Assembly: GCF_012272695.1 (NCBI RefSeq)
Contig: NZ_CP050902.1
Location: forward strand, 2,170,001 to 2,234,000
DNA from: Nocardioides sp. JQ2195
Lineage (GTDB): Bacteria > Actinomycetota > Actinomycetes > Propionibacteriales > Nocardioidaceae
Reading direction: 5' to 3'
Length of the DNA: 64,000 nucleotides
In this document: piece by piece, positions 51,870 to 60,969 of the stretch
How the letters are laid out: every line of letters starts with the position of its first letter
Numbering within the stretch: position 1 is the stretch's first letter
Made by a program: the position numbers and the translations under genes
The notes under the pieces: model-generated
What the model saw: the letters and a program-made list of their open reading frames with translations, nothing else
Told to the model about the DNA's origin: nothing
Database searches by the model: none

Positions 51870-52999
51870 CGACGTCGCCCCCGCACGACCAGCCATGCCT
51901 GGCCCCCGTCGGACTGCTGGCGGACCACCTCGGCGACCGACCATCCGCTCTCCTCGAGGACCTCACGCAGCGGCGCCTCCTGCCAGAGGACGAAGTGCCG
52001 GGGAGCCTCGATCGTGCCGTGCGTCGACCATCGTTCGCCCTCGCCCTCCTTGAGGGCCACGTGGAGCACGCCCTCCCGCCGGGTCGCCTCGGCCAACCGC
52101 CGCAGCACCACGGGGAAGTCGTCGCGGGCGACGTGCAGCAGCGAGGCGTGCGCCCACACACCGTCGTACGGCTCCGGTCCCCTCGGATCGGCCAGCGCGT
52201 CGGTGAGCGGGTCGAGGCGGTCCGCCTCGTGGCCCTCGGCACGCAGCAACGCGACGAAGGCCGGTGTGCCGTCCGTGCGTCGCACGCTCAGGCCGGCCGT
52301 CTCGAGCGCGAGGGCGTCGCGACCGCCTCCGCTGCCCACCTCCAGCACCCGGGCACCGCTCCCCAGCTCGGCGGCGAACCAGGCGACCTCGGAGGCCACG
52401 CCCTCGTTCATGGTCATCGATGCGTCCCGGTACGCCACGGCGTTCGCGTCGTACGCCGAGACCGTCGACCGCCGCGCGTCGCCGACGTCGTGGAGATGGT
52501 GGACGACGTCGTGCAGCTGGTACTGCCCGAGCGTCCCGACCGTGAAGGCGGACCCGTCGCTGCGCCGGCCGGTGCGCTGCCACTGGTCGTCCTCGACCGC
52601 GTCGAAGAGGGCGCCGACGGAGGCAGCCGCGGCGACCAGCTCGTCCAGCACGGTGGCCGGATCCCGGTCGGCGTACTCCCCCGCCACTGCCGCCGCATCC
52701 TGGTCCCAACCGGCCAGCTCCGGGTCGTCCTGGTCGAGCATCAGCTGCAGGCGCTGCGCGAAGACGAGGTGGACGTCGCGCACGTGGCAGGCATACTCCA
52801 GCGGCGACCAGACGTCGTCCGCCGGTCGGTTCCGCACCTGCTCCGCGGGCCCCGACAGCACCGAGCGCCACGCCGCCGCGTTCGATCGAATCGCCGCTCC
52901 GACACGCTCACGCGCGACGGCGCCGCTGCGGAATCCGCAGGCGGCACAGGGGGTCTCGAGGACCCAGGTCCAGTCCTTGGTGTCAGGTTCGATCGGCAC
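51866..52999 (-). CDS. DinB/maleylpyruvate-isomerase-like domain fused to SAM methyltransferase
   Basis: 377 residues from GTG 52999. The first about 170 residues are a DinB-like four-helix metal fold (KDWTWVLETPCAACGFRSGA, DVWSPLEYACHVRDVHLVFA, LHDVVHHLHDVGDARRS, with spaced His residues). The rest is a class I methyltransferase (VAWFAAELGSGARVLEVGSG, GGRDALALETAGLSVRRTDG, DGVWAHASLLHVARDDFPVV). The sequence runs through without a stop, so this is a genuine fusion. A thiol-linked (mycothiol) or small-molecule methylation role is possible; the substrate is unknown. Confidence 0.85.
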   Translation of the reverse strand: MPIEPDTKDWTWVLETPCAACGFRSGAVARERVGAAIRSNAAAWRSVLSGPAEQVRNRPADDVWSPLEYACHVRDVHLVFAQRLQLMLDQDDPELAGWDQDAAAVAGEYADRDPATVLDELVAAAASVGALFDAVEDDQWQRTGRRSDGSAFTVGTLGQYQLHDVVHHLHDVGDARRSTVSAYDANAVAYRDASMTMNEGVASEVAWFAAELGSGARVLEVGSGGGRDALALETAGLSVRRTDGTPAFVALLRAEGHEADRLDPLTDALADPRGPEPYDGVWAHASLLHVARDDFPVVLRRLAEATRREGVLHVALKEGEGERWSTHGTIEAPRHFVLWQEAPLREVLEESGWSVAEVVRQQSDGGQAWLVVRGRRR

Positions 53000-53041
53000 A
53001 CGCCCATTCTGCGACACGGCCCACCTGCGAGAATGAGGGGC

Positions 53042-53551
53042 ATGGGCGAATACTCCACACGGTCCGCACGCGAACGCGATCTCAAGGACATCGCCGCGAT
53101 CTACAGCCACGCAGTGGACCACTCGCACGCGACCTTCGACCTGGAACCCCCCGACCTCGACTACTGGCGGGCCCGCCTCGACGGCGACCACCCGGGTGAC
53201 CACCTGCTCGTGGCCGTCGACTCGGACGACCGGGTCGTCGGCTATGCCTACTCGTGGTCCTACCGGCCACGCCCGGCCTACGACACCACCCGCGAGACGT
53301 CGATCTATCTCGACAACAGCGTCCGCGGCGAGGGCGTCGGCAAGCTGCTCTATCCCGCGCTGTTGCAGACGATGGCGATCTCCAGCGTGCACACCGCGGT
53401 CGCACTCGTGGCCCTGCCGAACCCGGCCAGCGAGCGGCTCCACGTCGGCTGTGGCTTCGAGAAGACCGGTCAGCTGCGCCAGGTCGGCTGGAAGTTCGGC
53501 CAGTGGATCGACGTCGCCTGGTACCAGAAGATGCTGGTCACCCTGCCGTAG
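53042..53551 (+). CDS. GNAT acetyltransferase, phosphinothricin acetyltransferase-like
   Basis: 169 residues from ATG 53042. Features: SARERDLKDIAAIYSHAVDH, ATFDLEPPD, VVGYAYSWSYRPRPAYDTT, ETSIYLDNSVRGEGVGKLLY (acetyl-CoA loop RGEGVG) and HVGCGFEKTGQLRQVGWKFG, all typical of the PAT/Bar/MddA group that acetylates methionine sulfone, phosphinothricin and similar amino acids. Native substrate unknown. Confidence 0.88.
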   Translation: MGEYSTRSARERDLKDIAAIYSHAVDHSHATFDLEPPDLDYWRARLDGDHPGDHLLVAVDSDDRVVGYAYSWSYRPRPAYDTTRETSIYLDNSVRGEGVGKLLYPALLQTMAISSVHTAVALVALPNPASERLHVGCGFEKTGQLRQVGWKFGQWIDVAWYQKMLVTLP

Positions 53552-53588
53552 CCGTCACGTCCGGCCCGCTGGTTGCGAACCGATCCGA

Positions 53589-53903
53589 TCAGCGGCGGTC
53601 CGAGAGCACGTGCGCTGCACCGGCCGAGACCGCGGCCGCGCCCAGCACCGCCGGCCACGCGCCGACCTTCTTGGCCAACGGGTGCGAGGCACCGAAGCCA
53701 CCGAGGTAGATCGCGGACAGTGCCGCTGTCGTCCCTGCCCCGGACTTGGCCAACCACCCACGCCCGGCCAGGACCCCGGCAGCTGCCAGCACCGCCCCAC
53801 CCAACGGGCGTACGCCGGTGGCGCGGGCGACCAGGTAGCCACCGACCAGACCGGCGGCAGCAACGGGGGCAGTGGGCAGGGCCTGGGCGGCAGGAAGGTT
53901 CAT
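53589..53903 (-). CDS. Small hydrophobic membrane protein
   Basis: 104 residues, Ala/Gly-rich, with about three or four hydrophobic spans ([76 protein letters not shown]). No known domain recognised. Good codon use supports a real gene. Confidence 0.7.
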   Translation of the reverse strand: MNLPAAQALPTAPVAAAGLVGGYLVARATGVRPLGGAVLAAAGVLAGRGWLAKSGAGTTAALSAIYLGGFGASHPLAKKVGAWPAVLGAAAVSAGAAHVLSDRR

Positions 53904-54013
53904 GGCACGAACCTATCCACCCGGGACAACGTGGACTCGAGGAGGCGGCCAACCGATCCGCCCCGGTCCTCGTCTCTCCTGTGACACCGGACAGCAACCG
54001 AAGAGGAACCACC

Positions 54014-54239
54014 TTGAGCAGGTCCTACGACGAGGAGTTCACCGCGTTCGCGGCGGCCTCCCTCACCGACCTCCGCGCGTACGGCGTACCTGATGTGCTC
54101 CGACTGGCACACCGCGGAGGACGCCGCCCAAGAGACCCTGATCCGGGTCTACCGCTCGTGGCGCCGTGTCGAGAGGCGGGAAGGCCTGCTCGCCTTCGGA
54201 GAAGAACCCGATCGTCGCGCCGCCATTGCGTCGTACTGA
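54014..54239 (+). pseudogene. SigE-like ECF sigma factor remnant, frameshifted and truncated
   Basis: Starting at TTG 54014 (GAGGAAC upstream) the frame reads SRSYDEEFTAFAAASLTDLR, then is shifted at about 54083; in the other frame it continues as YLMCSDWHTAEDAAQETLIR, VYRSWRRVERREGLLAF. This is sigma region 2 of a SigE-family ECF factor. After about 60 residues the similarity ends; region 4 is gone. The break lies at the start of the second accessory block. Confidence 0.75.
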
Positions 54240-54266
54240 CTGTTCCCACTCGCCGACTGCCCCGAG

Positions 54267-54295
54267 CGCGCGAGGTCGCTCGCGCGGGGTTCTTT
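54267..54295 (+). terminator. Hairpin terminator
   Basis: CGCGCGAG and CTCGCGCG form an 8-bp stem with a 4-base loop, followed by GGGTTCTTT. Confidence 0.65.
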
Positions 54296-54300
54296 GTGCT

Positions 54301-54606
54301 TTATTGGACCAGACGTTGAGCCGACGTCTTTTGCTGACGTCGTTCGCGGCGCCCCGTCTGGATCAAGGCCCAGATACATGCAGGGATGTAGATGAACCCG
54401 GCAATGCACATGGGCAGGAAGATGAACAGAAAGCCTGCGAACGGATCTCCGTCGCCGTTTGCAGTGTCCTCCTCGTTCGCCCCGCTGAGGTCGTTGCCTA
54501 TCTCTAGAATGGCCCAGTAGATGACCACCCCGACGATGAGCATCGTGAGCAGAAGAAGCGCTCGCTTCGATGGGGTGAGGTAGGGCAAACTGAGTCTCTT
54601 CGTCAT
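54301..54606 (-). CDS. Small two-span membrane protein, possible partner of the upstream Vps62-like cassette
   Basis: 101 residues; ATG shares one base with the stop of the cassette (TAATG). Two hydrophobic helices (ALLLLTMLIVGVVIYWAIL and FAGFLFIFLPMCIAGFIYIP) enclose an acidic loop (NEEDTANGDGD). The end is basic. No family recognised. Coupling to a secreted C-terminal module suggests an immunity or membrane-anchor role by analogy with toxin/immunity pairs. Confidence 0.7.
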   Translation of the reverse strand: MTKRLSLPYLTPSKRALLLLTMLIVGVVIYWAILEIGNDLSGANEEDTANGDGDPFAGFLFIFLPMCIAGFIYIPACIWALIQTGRRERRQQKTSAQRLVQ

Positions 54607-54980
54607 TAGAACTCACACTTTCTAGTTCCGAAGCCGAGTGCGCTATCGGCTTCTCGGATTGGGTTCGGCCCCCAAGGTCCGGTGGTGGAAGCACGGCTCC
54701 CCACCTCTCCCCATCCACCAGCGTAGCCATACCAGGGCTCGCCCATGACGTTCCTCAAATTCCGGTTCGCCGGCCACAGGGGTCCGTCTCCACTGACCTG
54801 ATCGGGCCTCACTCCGAAGAATTCGAACGGCCGGCCCCCAGCGGGGTAGCTGCCATGGGCATTCTTCGCTACCCACACCACCGGGTGCCCTTTGTACTTC
54901 GGGACCTGGTTCCAAGGAAGCGCGCACGACTCCTTATGCACGAAATACTGAACTGCTGCCGACTCGTTGTGCCCGTTCAA
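54606..54980 (-). CDS. Orphan Vps62-like C-terminal cassette
   Basis: About 124 residues readable from TTG 54980; similarity to its paralogue at 55913-56464 starts near VQYFVHKESC and covers the rest: KGHPVVWVAKNAHGSYPAGG, GPLWPANRNLRNVMGEPWYG, YAGGWGEVGSRASTTGPWGP. It is the final third of a Vps62-like domain without its first part, without signal peptide and without an obvious start signal. It looks like a displaced C-terminal end of the neighbouring secreted protein, followed by its own small membrane protein gene. Confidence 0.65.
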   Translation of the reverse strand: MNGHNESAAVQYFVHKESCALPWNQVPKYKGHPVVWVAKNAHGSYPAGGRPFEFFGVRPDQVSGDGPLWPANRNLRNVMGEPWYGYAGGWGEVGSRASTTGPWGPNPIREADSALGFGTRKCEF

Positions 54981-55249
54981 CCGCTGAAGCCGCGCTCGTC
55001 TCCTTCGGCTGAGCAGAACCCGAGTCGGCCAACTGGTTCAAGCCGAACGGATCCCAGCCACGCAAAGGGGCCGGCGGTGGTGGATTCGCCGGCTGCATGC
55101 CGAATCCCTCACCGCCTCTCGATCATTCCGCCAGAACAAAGCCAGCGTCGAAGAATTCCCTGCGAACTTCGTCCCAAAGGGAAAGCGCACGCACCAGCGA
55201 GAACGCCTCACTGCCACTGAGCAATAGAGGCGCTGCTGGCCCGCGTGAC

Positions 55250-55615
55250 ATGGTTGAGCTCATCGGCGTCAGCACCACCACCGTTCAACGGTGGGTGACA
55301 ACGGGCCGCCTCACAGTCGACAAACACCCCAGCTACGGCTGGATCCGCTTCACCCAAGATGAAATCGACCGCCTCGCAGCTGAACGTCGACAACGGATCA
55401 GCTACGCCACCGCGGCGAAACTGATCGGCGTTTCCACCAGCACGATCCGCACCTTTGTGCGCGGGAGTGAGGTCGCGCATCGCACCGCTCCGCAGCAACA
55501 GCCCTCCATCTCCAGGCGATATGCGGACGATCTCAGAGACCAGAGAGACGAGTCCAGTGAGCGGTTTCCCGCCAGGCTTGGACCTGGGAATGCTATGTCG
55601 GTGCATCGACGATGA
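55250..55615 (+). CDS. Possible two-HTH DNA-binding protein
   Basis: 121 residues from ATG 55250. Two excisionase/MerR-like helix-turn-helix segments follow one another: MVELIGVSTTTVQRWVTTGR with RFTQDEIDRLAAERRQ, then ISYATAAKLIGVSTSTIRTF. The rest is polar. The frame is open further upstream to 55097 but without similarity. It runs opposite to the cassette genes and overlaps the small membrane gene end by 23 bp. Possibly a regulator of the locus or a remnant of a mobile element. Confidence 0.45.
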   Translation: MVELIGVSTTTVQRWVTTGRLTVDKHPSYGWIRFTQDEIDRLAAERRQRISYATAAKLIGVSTSTIRTFVRGSEVAHRTAPQQQPSISRRYADDLRDQRDESSERFPARLGPGNAMSVHRR

Positions 55616-55913
55616 TCAGGAACAGCCCGGTCGCAGCTAAGTAGATGATCCATGCCCCAAGAGCCGCGCCGATTCCGAGACCGAGATTTCTGAGCACGCC
55701 GGTGGAGCGGGAGCAAACAAGTATCAGTGCGGCACACAGTGGCAGGGCCAGCAAAATTAGGCCACGATCACCGCGAGCGTTTGCGAAAGCAGACTCCGAA
55801 CCAGCAATGCATGCGACTCCTAGAAGAAGGCCTAAGAGTGCTGGTCCGCCACGTATCAGTAAGGCACGAGTGCCTCGAGTTTCCCTCATCACGTAGTCCT
55901 TTTCACTCGCCAC
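55593..55913 (-). CDS. Small multi-span membrane protein, partner of the split Vps62-like protein
   Basis: 106 residues from GTG 55913, sharing one base with the upstream stop (TAGTG); ATG 55889 is an alternative. Three or four hydrophobic spans: ALLGLLLGVACIAGSESAFA, GLILLALPLCAALILVC, LGLGIGAALGAWIIYLA. Same place and coupling as the 54301-54606 gene behind the orphan cassette, but no sequence similarity between the two, as expected of variable immunity proteins. No family recognised. Confidence 0.7.
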   Translation of the reverse strand: MASEKDYVMRETRGTRALLIRGGPALLGLLLGVACIAGSESAFANARGDRGLILLALPLCAALILVCSRSTGVLRNLGLGIGAALGAWIIYLAATGLFLIIVDAPT

Positions 55914-56464
55914 TAGTCGTTGTCGATGGGGTAGCCGGTGTTATTCGCTCGGACACAAATATTTACCCCAAAGCTCGGTGCGGATTCCCTCGACCGTTGA
56001 GGGTTGGGGCCGCGTGGTCCGGTAGTGAGGCTATTCTGTCCGACCTCCCCCCAGCCGCCGGTGTAGCCCCACCAAGGTTCTTCCTTTACTCGCTTGACAT
56101 TTATTGCTGTGTTCCAGAGTGGCCCGGACATGATGTCGTCTCCCAAGACAGTGCGTGCGCCAGGGGGATAACTTCCATGCGCCTCCCTTGCGACGTGCAC
56201 GATGGGGTGACCGTTCGTCTTTGGGACCCGAGCCCAGGGGAGCCTGCAGGAATTGTGGTGATAGAAGTACTGAACCCATGTGGGACGATTGGTACTGGAA
56301 TCCAATTTGATGGCGATATGTTCCCAATCTCCCTCGTGAGTGAAGGCCGATGAGAAGGTCGGATTATAACTGTTCGCGTAGTGGAACCAGTAGTGCAGCA
56401 ACTTTTTCTCTACGTATTCAACGTAGGTTGGTTCGTTGCGACCGAGACCGCCCCCGTCTCGGTT
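55913..56464 (-). pseudogene. Secreted DNRLRE/Vps62-like protein, 3' part separated by IS256
   Basis: Reading on from the duplicated target site, the frame starts NRDGGGLGRNEPTYVEYVEK and continues HYWFHYANSYN, THEGDWEHIAIKLD, HPIVHVAREAHGSYPPGA and PWWGYTGGWGEVGQNS to a TAG. GDWEH and HGSYP are conserved in Vps62-type domains. The first part of the same domain is in 57878-60715. Joined at the 9-bp site, the frame is perfect, giving a protein of about 1129 residues. Confidence 0.82.
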
Positions 56465-56473
56465 CGCCCTATA
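56465..56473. repeat. Left copy of 9-bp target duplication of IS256 copy 2
   Basis: CGCCCTATA, repeated exactly at 57878-57886. Confidence 0.92.
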
Positions 56474-57877
56474 GGAGAGTCCCCTGGGGTGGTGGGGTTT
56501 GAGGTCCATCGGCGGGGCTGCGTGACGTAGGTGGCCATCGGCGGGATCTTCGGTGTGAAACGACCAAGTAACGCACTGAAGGAGACCCACCGATGGCCTT
56601 GTCCCAGTCTGCCCTGTCTGAGTTGCTCGACGCGTTCCGCACCGGAGATGGCGTCGACATGATCCGTGAATCGGTCCGCACCGTGCTGCAAGAGCTCGTA
56701 GATTTCGAAGCTGCCGGGGTGATCGGCGCGGAGCGCTACGAGCGAACCGAAGACCGCTTCACCGAACGCAACGGCACCCGGCCGAAGCTGCTGGCCACCA
56801 AGGCCGGCGATGTCGAGCTGCGGATCCCCAAACTGAGGAAGGGGTCGTTCTTCCCCTCCATCCTCGAACCCCGCCGCCGCATCGACCAGGCGCTGTACGC
56901 GGTGGTGATGGAGGCCTACGTCCACGGTGTGTCCACCAGGAGTGTGGACGACCTGGTCGCGGCGATGGGCGCCGACTCGGGGATCAGCAAGTCCGAGGTC
57001 TCCCGGATCTGCGAAGGCCTCGATGAGTCCGTCGGGGCGTTCCGCACCCGGCCGCTCGATCACACGCCGTTCCCCTACGTCTACCTGGACGCGACCTACC
57101 TCCACGTGCGCAACAAGCCCGGCAAGGGCGGCCAGGTCGTCTCGATGGCGGTCGTGGTGGCGACCGGGGTCGCCGCCGACGGGACCCGTGAGGTCCTCGG
57201 ACTCGACGTCGGCGACAGCGAGGACGAGACGTTCTGGCGGTCCTTCCTACTCAGCCTCAAACAACGCGGCCTGGCCGGGGTGCAGTTGGTCATCTCTGAT
57301 CAGCACTCCGGGCTGGTGGCGGCATTGAAGCGGTCCTTCCAGGGCTCCGCGCACCAGCGGTGCCGGGTCCACTTCGCCCGCAACCTGCTCGCCCACGTAC
57401 CCAAGTCCCACGCCGACATGGTCGCCGCGGTGTTCCGCACGATCTTCGCCCAACCCGACCCCAAGGCCGTTACCGCCGCGTGGGACGAGGTCCGTGACCA
57501 ACTCGCCGCCTCGTTCCCCAAGGTCGGCCCGCTCATGGACGAAGCCAAGGCGGAGGTACTCGCGTTCACCGGCTTCCCCAAGGCCCACTGGTGCAAGATC
57601 TGGTCGACCAACCCACTCGAGCGAGTCAACAAAGAGATCAAGCGCCGCTCCCGAGTGGTCGGGATCTTCCCCAACGCTGCCGCGGTGATCAGGCTCGTCG
57701 GTGCGGTGCTGATCGACATGCACGACGAGTGGATCGCCGGCGACCGCCGCTACCTCTCAGAGGAGTCCATGGCGCAACTCAACGACACCATGGATACTGG
57801 TACTCATGCCGCCATCAAGAGCGGCGAGTAGGGCACCGAGGATCCCCTCAAAGCCCACCACCCCGCGGGGCTCTGTC
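56474..57877 (+). mobile_element. IS256-family insertion sequence, copy 2, apparently intact
   Basis: 1404 bp. Inverted ends read inward GGAGAGTCCCCTGGGG (left) and GACAGAGCCCCGCGGGG (right), both followed by TGGTGGG(G/C)TTTGAGG. A perfect 9-bp duplication flanks it. It interrupts the secreted Vps62-like gene. It differs clearly from copies 1 and 3, so the three are separate arrivals. Confidence 0.93.
56593..57831 (+). CDS. IS256-family transposase
   Basis: 412 residues, full length. DDE residues in YVYLDATYLHVRNKPG, LVISDQHSGLVAALKRSFQG and NPLERVNKEIKRRSRVVGIF; HQRCRVHFARNLLAHVPKS is the usual CxxH region. No lesions. It is expressed against the direction of the gene it disrupts. Confidence 0.95.
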   Translation: MALSQSALSELLDAFRTGDGVDMIRESVRTVLQELVDFEAAGVIGAERYERTEDRFTERNGTRPKLLATKAGDVELRIPKLRKGSFFPSILEPRRRIDQALYAVVMEAYVHGVSTRSVDDLVAAMGADSGISKSEVSRICEGLDESVGAFRTRPLDHTPFPYVYLDATYLHVRNKPGKGGQVVSMAVVVATGVAADGTREVLGLDVGDSEDETFWRSFLLSLKQRGLAGVQLVISDQHSGLVAALKRSFQGSAHQRCRVHFARNLLAHVPKSHADMVAAVFRTIFAQPDPKAVTAAWDEVRDQLAASFPKVGPLMDEAKAEVLAFTGFPKAHWCKIWSTNPLERVNKEIKRRSRVVGIFPNAAAVIRLVGAVLIDMHDEWIAGDRRYLSEESMAQLNDTMDTGTHAAIKSGE

Positions 57878-57886
57878 CGCCCTATA
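57878..57886. repeat. Right copy of 9-bp target duplication of IS256 copy 2
   Basis: CGCCCTATA, identical to 56465-56473; it encodes the YRA of the interrupted protein. Confidence 0.92.
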
Positions 57887-60715
57887 GTCCATGAACATAC
57901 CCTCGACGTCGACGCGCGCTTTGCCGGGCGCACCCTTGGTGTGCGGCCTCAGGTCGTCATCATCTGCCTGAAATAGATCAGAGGAGGCAGTTCCATGTTT
58001 GCAGAATAGGTTACCGCGTTGACGGTGGTTGTATGCGCCGGACAATCGGCCGGCATCGATGTCATCATCGATCGAGTGGTCATTGCATCCCGAATGAGAC
58101 CAGCGGAGTTCGGATCGATCAATAAAGGACGTCGCCGAGAGCGGCCAATGCTTCTCGTTCGTGTGAAAGAACAGCAACGGTGCGTGCTGGACGCGGATGT
58201 TTGCCCCGGCCAGTGCTGCGGCTGCATTGTCTATGTCCTTCTCCGAGAGCGTGGTGAACTCTTCTGCCGCGATCGCCGGGTCTTCAACGTAGACGCTGTC
58301 GTCTCCTGGTTCGGGGTCCGGATTCGGCTCGGCGGGTAGAGGTTCTCCTTCCACGAAGGTTGGGGGGTCAACGAGCAGCAACTTGGTGGCGCCCCAGTTG
58401 TTTCCGGAAGTTGAGGAAGATGATGCGTGCACGCTGTAGACGCCTGTGCCGAGCGTCCCGGCAGGTACGGTCCACGAAGTGGTCTCACCACCCTGAACAT
58501 TCGATATTGTGTGGGTCGCGATCGTTTCTCCGGATGCTGCATCGATTTCAACAGTGAGATCGATTGCGAGTTCTCCAGGGTTCGTAGCTGAGATGGTGGG
58601 AGTAACCTCGTCAGTCCGCAGTTGATCGCAGGGAGCCATACAAGGATCGATCGTGAGGTTTTCCGGAGCCTCGGGTCCAGTTTGGAGCTGAACTTGAAAC
58701 GTTTTCCATTGGCTCCAAGTCGTTGAGGTTTCGTCGGCGGCGCCGATTCGAAACTCGTATGTCTTGCCTGACTCGAGGGTTCCGTCTTCAATCGTGAACT
58801 CAGCCGGCGCCTCCGTGGGGGCTCGCTGCCCAGTTGCGGACGCGAGCAAGGAAGAGGAACCCACCTCCCGCAACTCCATCTGCGGTGTCAGCGCACCAGA
58901 GTCGGGGTCGTCGGGGGTGGCCACTAGGACAACCTCTTCCGACGTGGCGATCGCAGGTTCGCACAGATCTAAGCAAGGACTCAGCGTGAGAGCCTCGATA
59001 GGGATCTGAGGCGTCTCGTCGACATCGACCCCAAGCATCAACCAATCCGACCGCGACGAGTAGCTCCCGTCGCTCGCCGAGACTCGGTAGAGATAGACGG
59101 ATTCGTTGGCCAAAGCACCGTCTGGAATCTGCCAAGACACAGATTCGCCGCTGGCACCCGTCGCCGTCCCGGTGGCAACCACAGCGGAGGTGTCCTCCTC
59201 GACGATTTCAAACGTATAAGTGAGCAAGCCGGAGTCGTCAAGAGAGCTTGCGATGATAGTTGGCCTAAGACTCTCTGTGAAAGCCGTTTCAGCCTCGCAT
59301 GGGGCCAAACAGGGGGTAAAACCAGGCTCAGGTACGGATGGAACCACGTTGTAGGTGACGATGAGTCGTGGGCGTAGCGATGTGTCGGCGATGTAGGAGG
59401 AGCGGTATTTGCGGTAGCTCTTGTTGATGGTCTCGTCTGCCGCCCGCAGCTTGAGGCCACGGTTGGGGTAGGTCTGGTCGGCCCAGCCGCCGACGATCGT
59501 GGTGAGATCCCACGTGGCGTCTGCGGTGGCGCAGTCCGGACCACCGTGGGCCGGACTGTAGGAGGCTTGGCCGGCGGTTGTGCCCTCCGGCTGGTTGGCC
59601 CAAGTGACGTTCGAAGGGCTCCAGGTGTCGCTGAGTCGTCGCACCTGGATCTCAGCCCCGGTGCAGGAGACGGATGAGAAGTTCCGCAGTTTCAGTGCGG
59701 CGGAGGTGATGTCCTTCCCCACCCACGTGGTGTCGTTGAACTTGAGCAGCGACCGGTACTTGGTGGCTCCGAGATCGTTCGTTCCCACGCGCAGTTCGGG
59801 GTCGTTCATCACCCAGCCCTGGCGCTCCGGGCTCGAGATGTATGCGCTCCCGGCTTCAGTGAGAGTGAACGTCGGGTCGATCGTCACCGGGTACGTGGTG
59901 GCTGGGTCGTTGAGGAACTCTGTGTCCGGGGTTAACGTGAGCAACGACTCGCCTGAGGCCGGTGCGGACACTTCAACGCCCACGGGAGCCACATTGCTGT
60001 CGACGGGATTGGTTGCAGGGTTGCCTTCCCACATGAGTGGTGCAGCCGCGGTTGCGATGGTTTCGCCAGCAGGGGTGTTGATCTCAACTCCACCATTCGG
60101 AGTTTCGACGAGTTCCGCTGCTCCGGTCACGACGGGTAGGGCAAGTTCGAGCGGCTCAGTGGGAGCTGCGTGCAGAACCAAGTAGTGACTGAACCCGGTG
60201 GCTGTGGCAGTCACTACGAGGTCAGAGTTGCCTGGCCCTGCACCTGCGTAGGTGGCCGTGGAACCGTCGAGTTCGGGTTCCGGGAGTTGCGTGGGCCACT
60301 GCCACTTCAGGGCCCGCCCATCAGCGTGAAGGGTCGCGAAAGTTCGGTCTCCGTCAGTTGAGAGTTGGAGGTTCCCGACTGCGTGGCGAGGGCGGACGGT
60401 GCCATTGTTTTCCACGAGGGTCGTGTCAATGTCGTGCCACGTTCCTGAAGACTCTTGGACCCGCACTGGATCGCTAGTGACTTCGGCCGTCCAAGTGCCA
60501 TCCGGGTTTGCGTAGACCTGAGCGGTCTCGCTCCTCTGGCTGATGTCCTCCACCCGGTTCCCGGATGCCTCCGCTTGGACCAGCAGCGGGTCCCTATCTG
60601 TTTGCGAGTCAGCCTGGGCTGCCGGAGCGGACGTAAAAGATGTGAGGGTGGCGGTTCCAACGGCCACCGTGCACAGTGCGGCCAGGAGCGCCGACGCTCT
60701 GCGGTGTGGGTGCAT
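57878..60715 (-). pseudogene. Secreted DNRLRE/Vps62-like protein, 5' part cut by IS256
   Basis: From ATG 60715 (GGAAG upstream) come a signal peptide (RRASALLAALCTVAVGTATL, then SAPAAQA), a beta-rich N-region, a DNRLRE domain (about 270-430: YISSPERQGWVMNDPELRVG, KYRSLLKFNDTTWVGKDITS), three Ig-like repeats of about 100 residues each opening with a PCxxxC pair (TPCLAPC, SPCLDLC, DPCMAPC), an acidic Pro-rich linker and the first half of a Vps62-like domain (IRVQHAPLLFFHTNEKHWPL). The IS at MFMDYRA adds a short false tail ending at 57848. DNRLRE domains are common in large wall-associated Rhs/YD proteins. Confidence 0.85.
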
Positions 60716-60969
60716 CGTGATGTCTTCCGTCAACTGAATGGGATAGGCGAAGTCTCAGGTGGTTCTCAGGAAAGCGACGCCAAACGACAGGAAGTAGTCC
60801 GAACGGACTCTGAAGTAGCCCATTCGGGTGACTGCACTGGACATGGTCGGCAGGTTCGCAGGCGCCCTGAGAGTGCCCTCAGAAGAATCAGCCCTCAAGC
60901 ACTCGCATTCCCTGGTGGAACGCCAACAGGGAGGCCGTACGACGCGCCGTCACCGGAGCCTGTCAAGGT

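Noticed and set aside
54981..55110. Rhs-core-like end motif (WDPFGL) on the minus strand next to the orphan cassette
   Set aside because: Only a few residues match, and the usual preceding Rhs core repeats are absent; could be chance.
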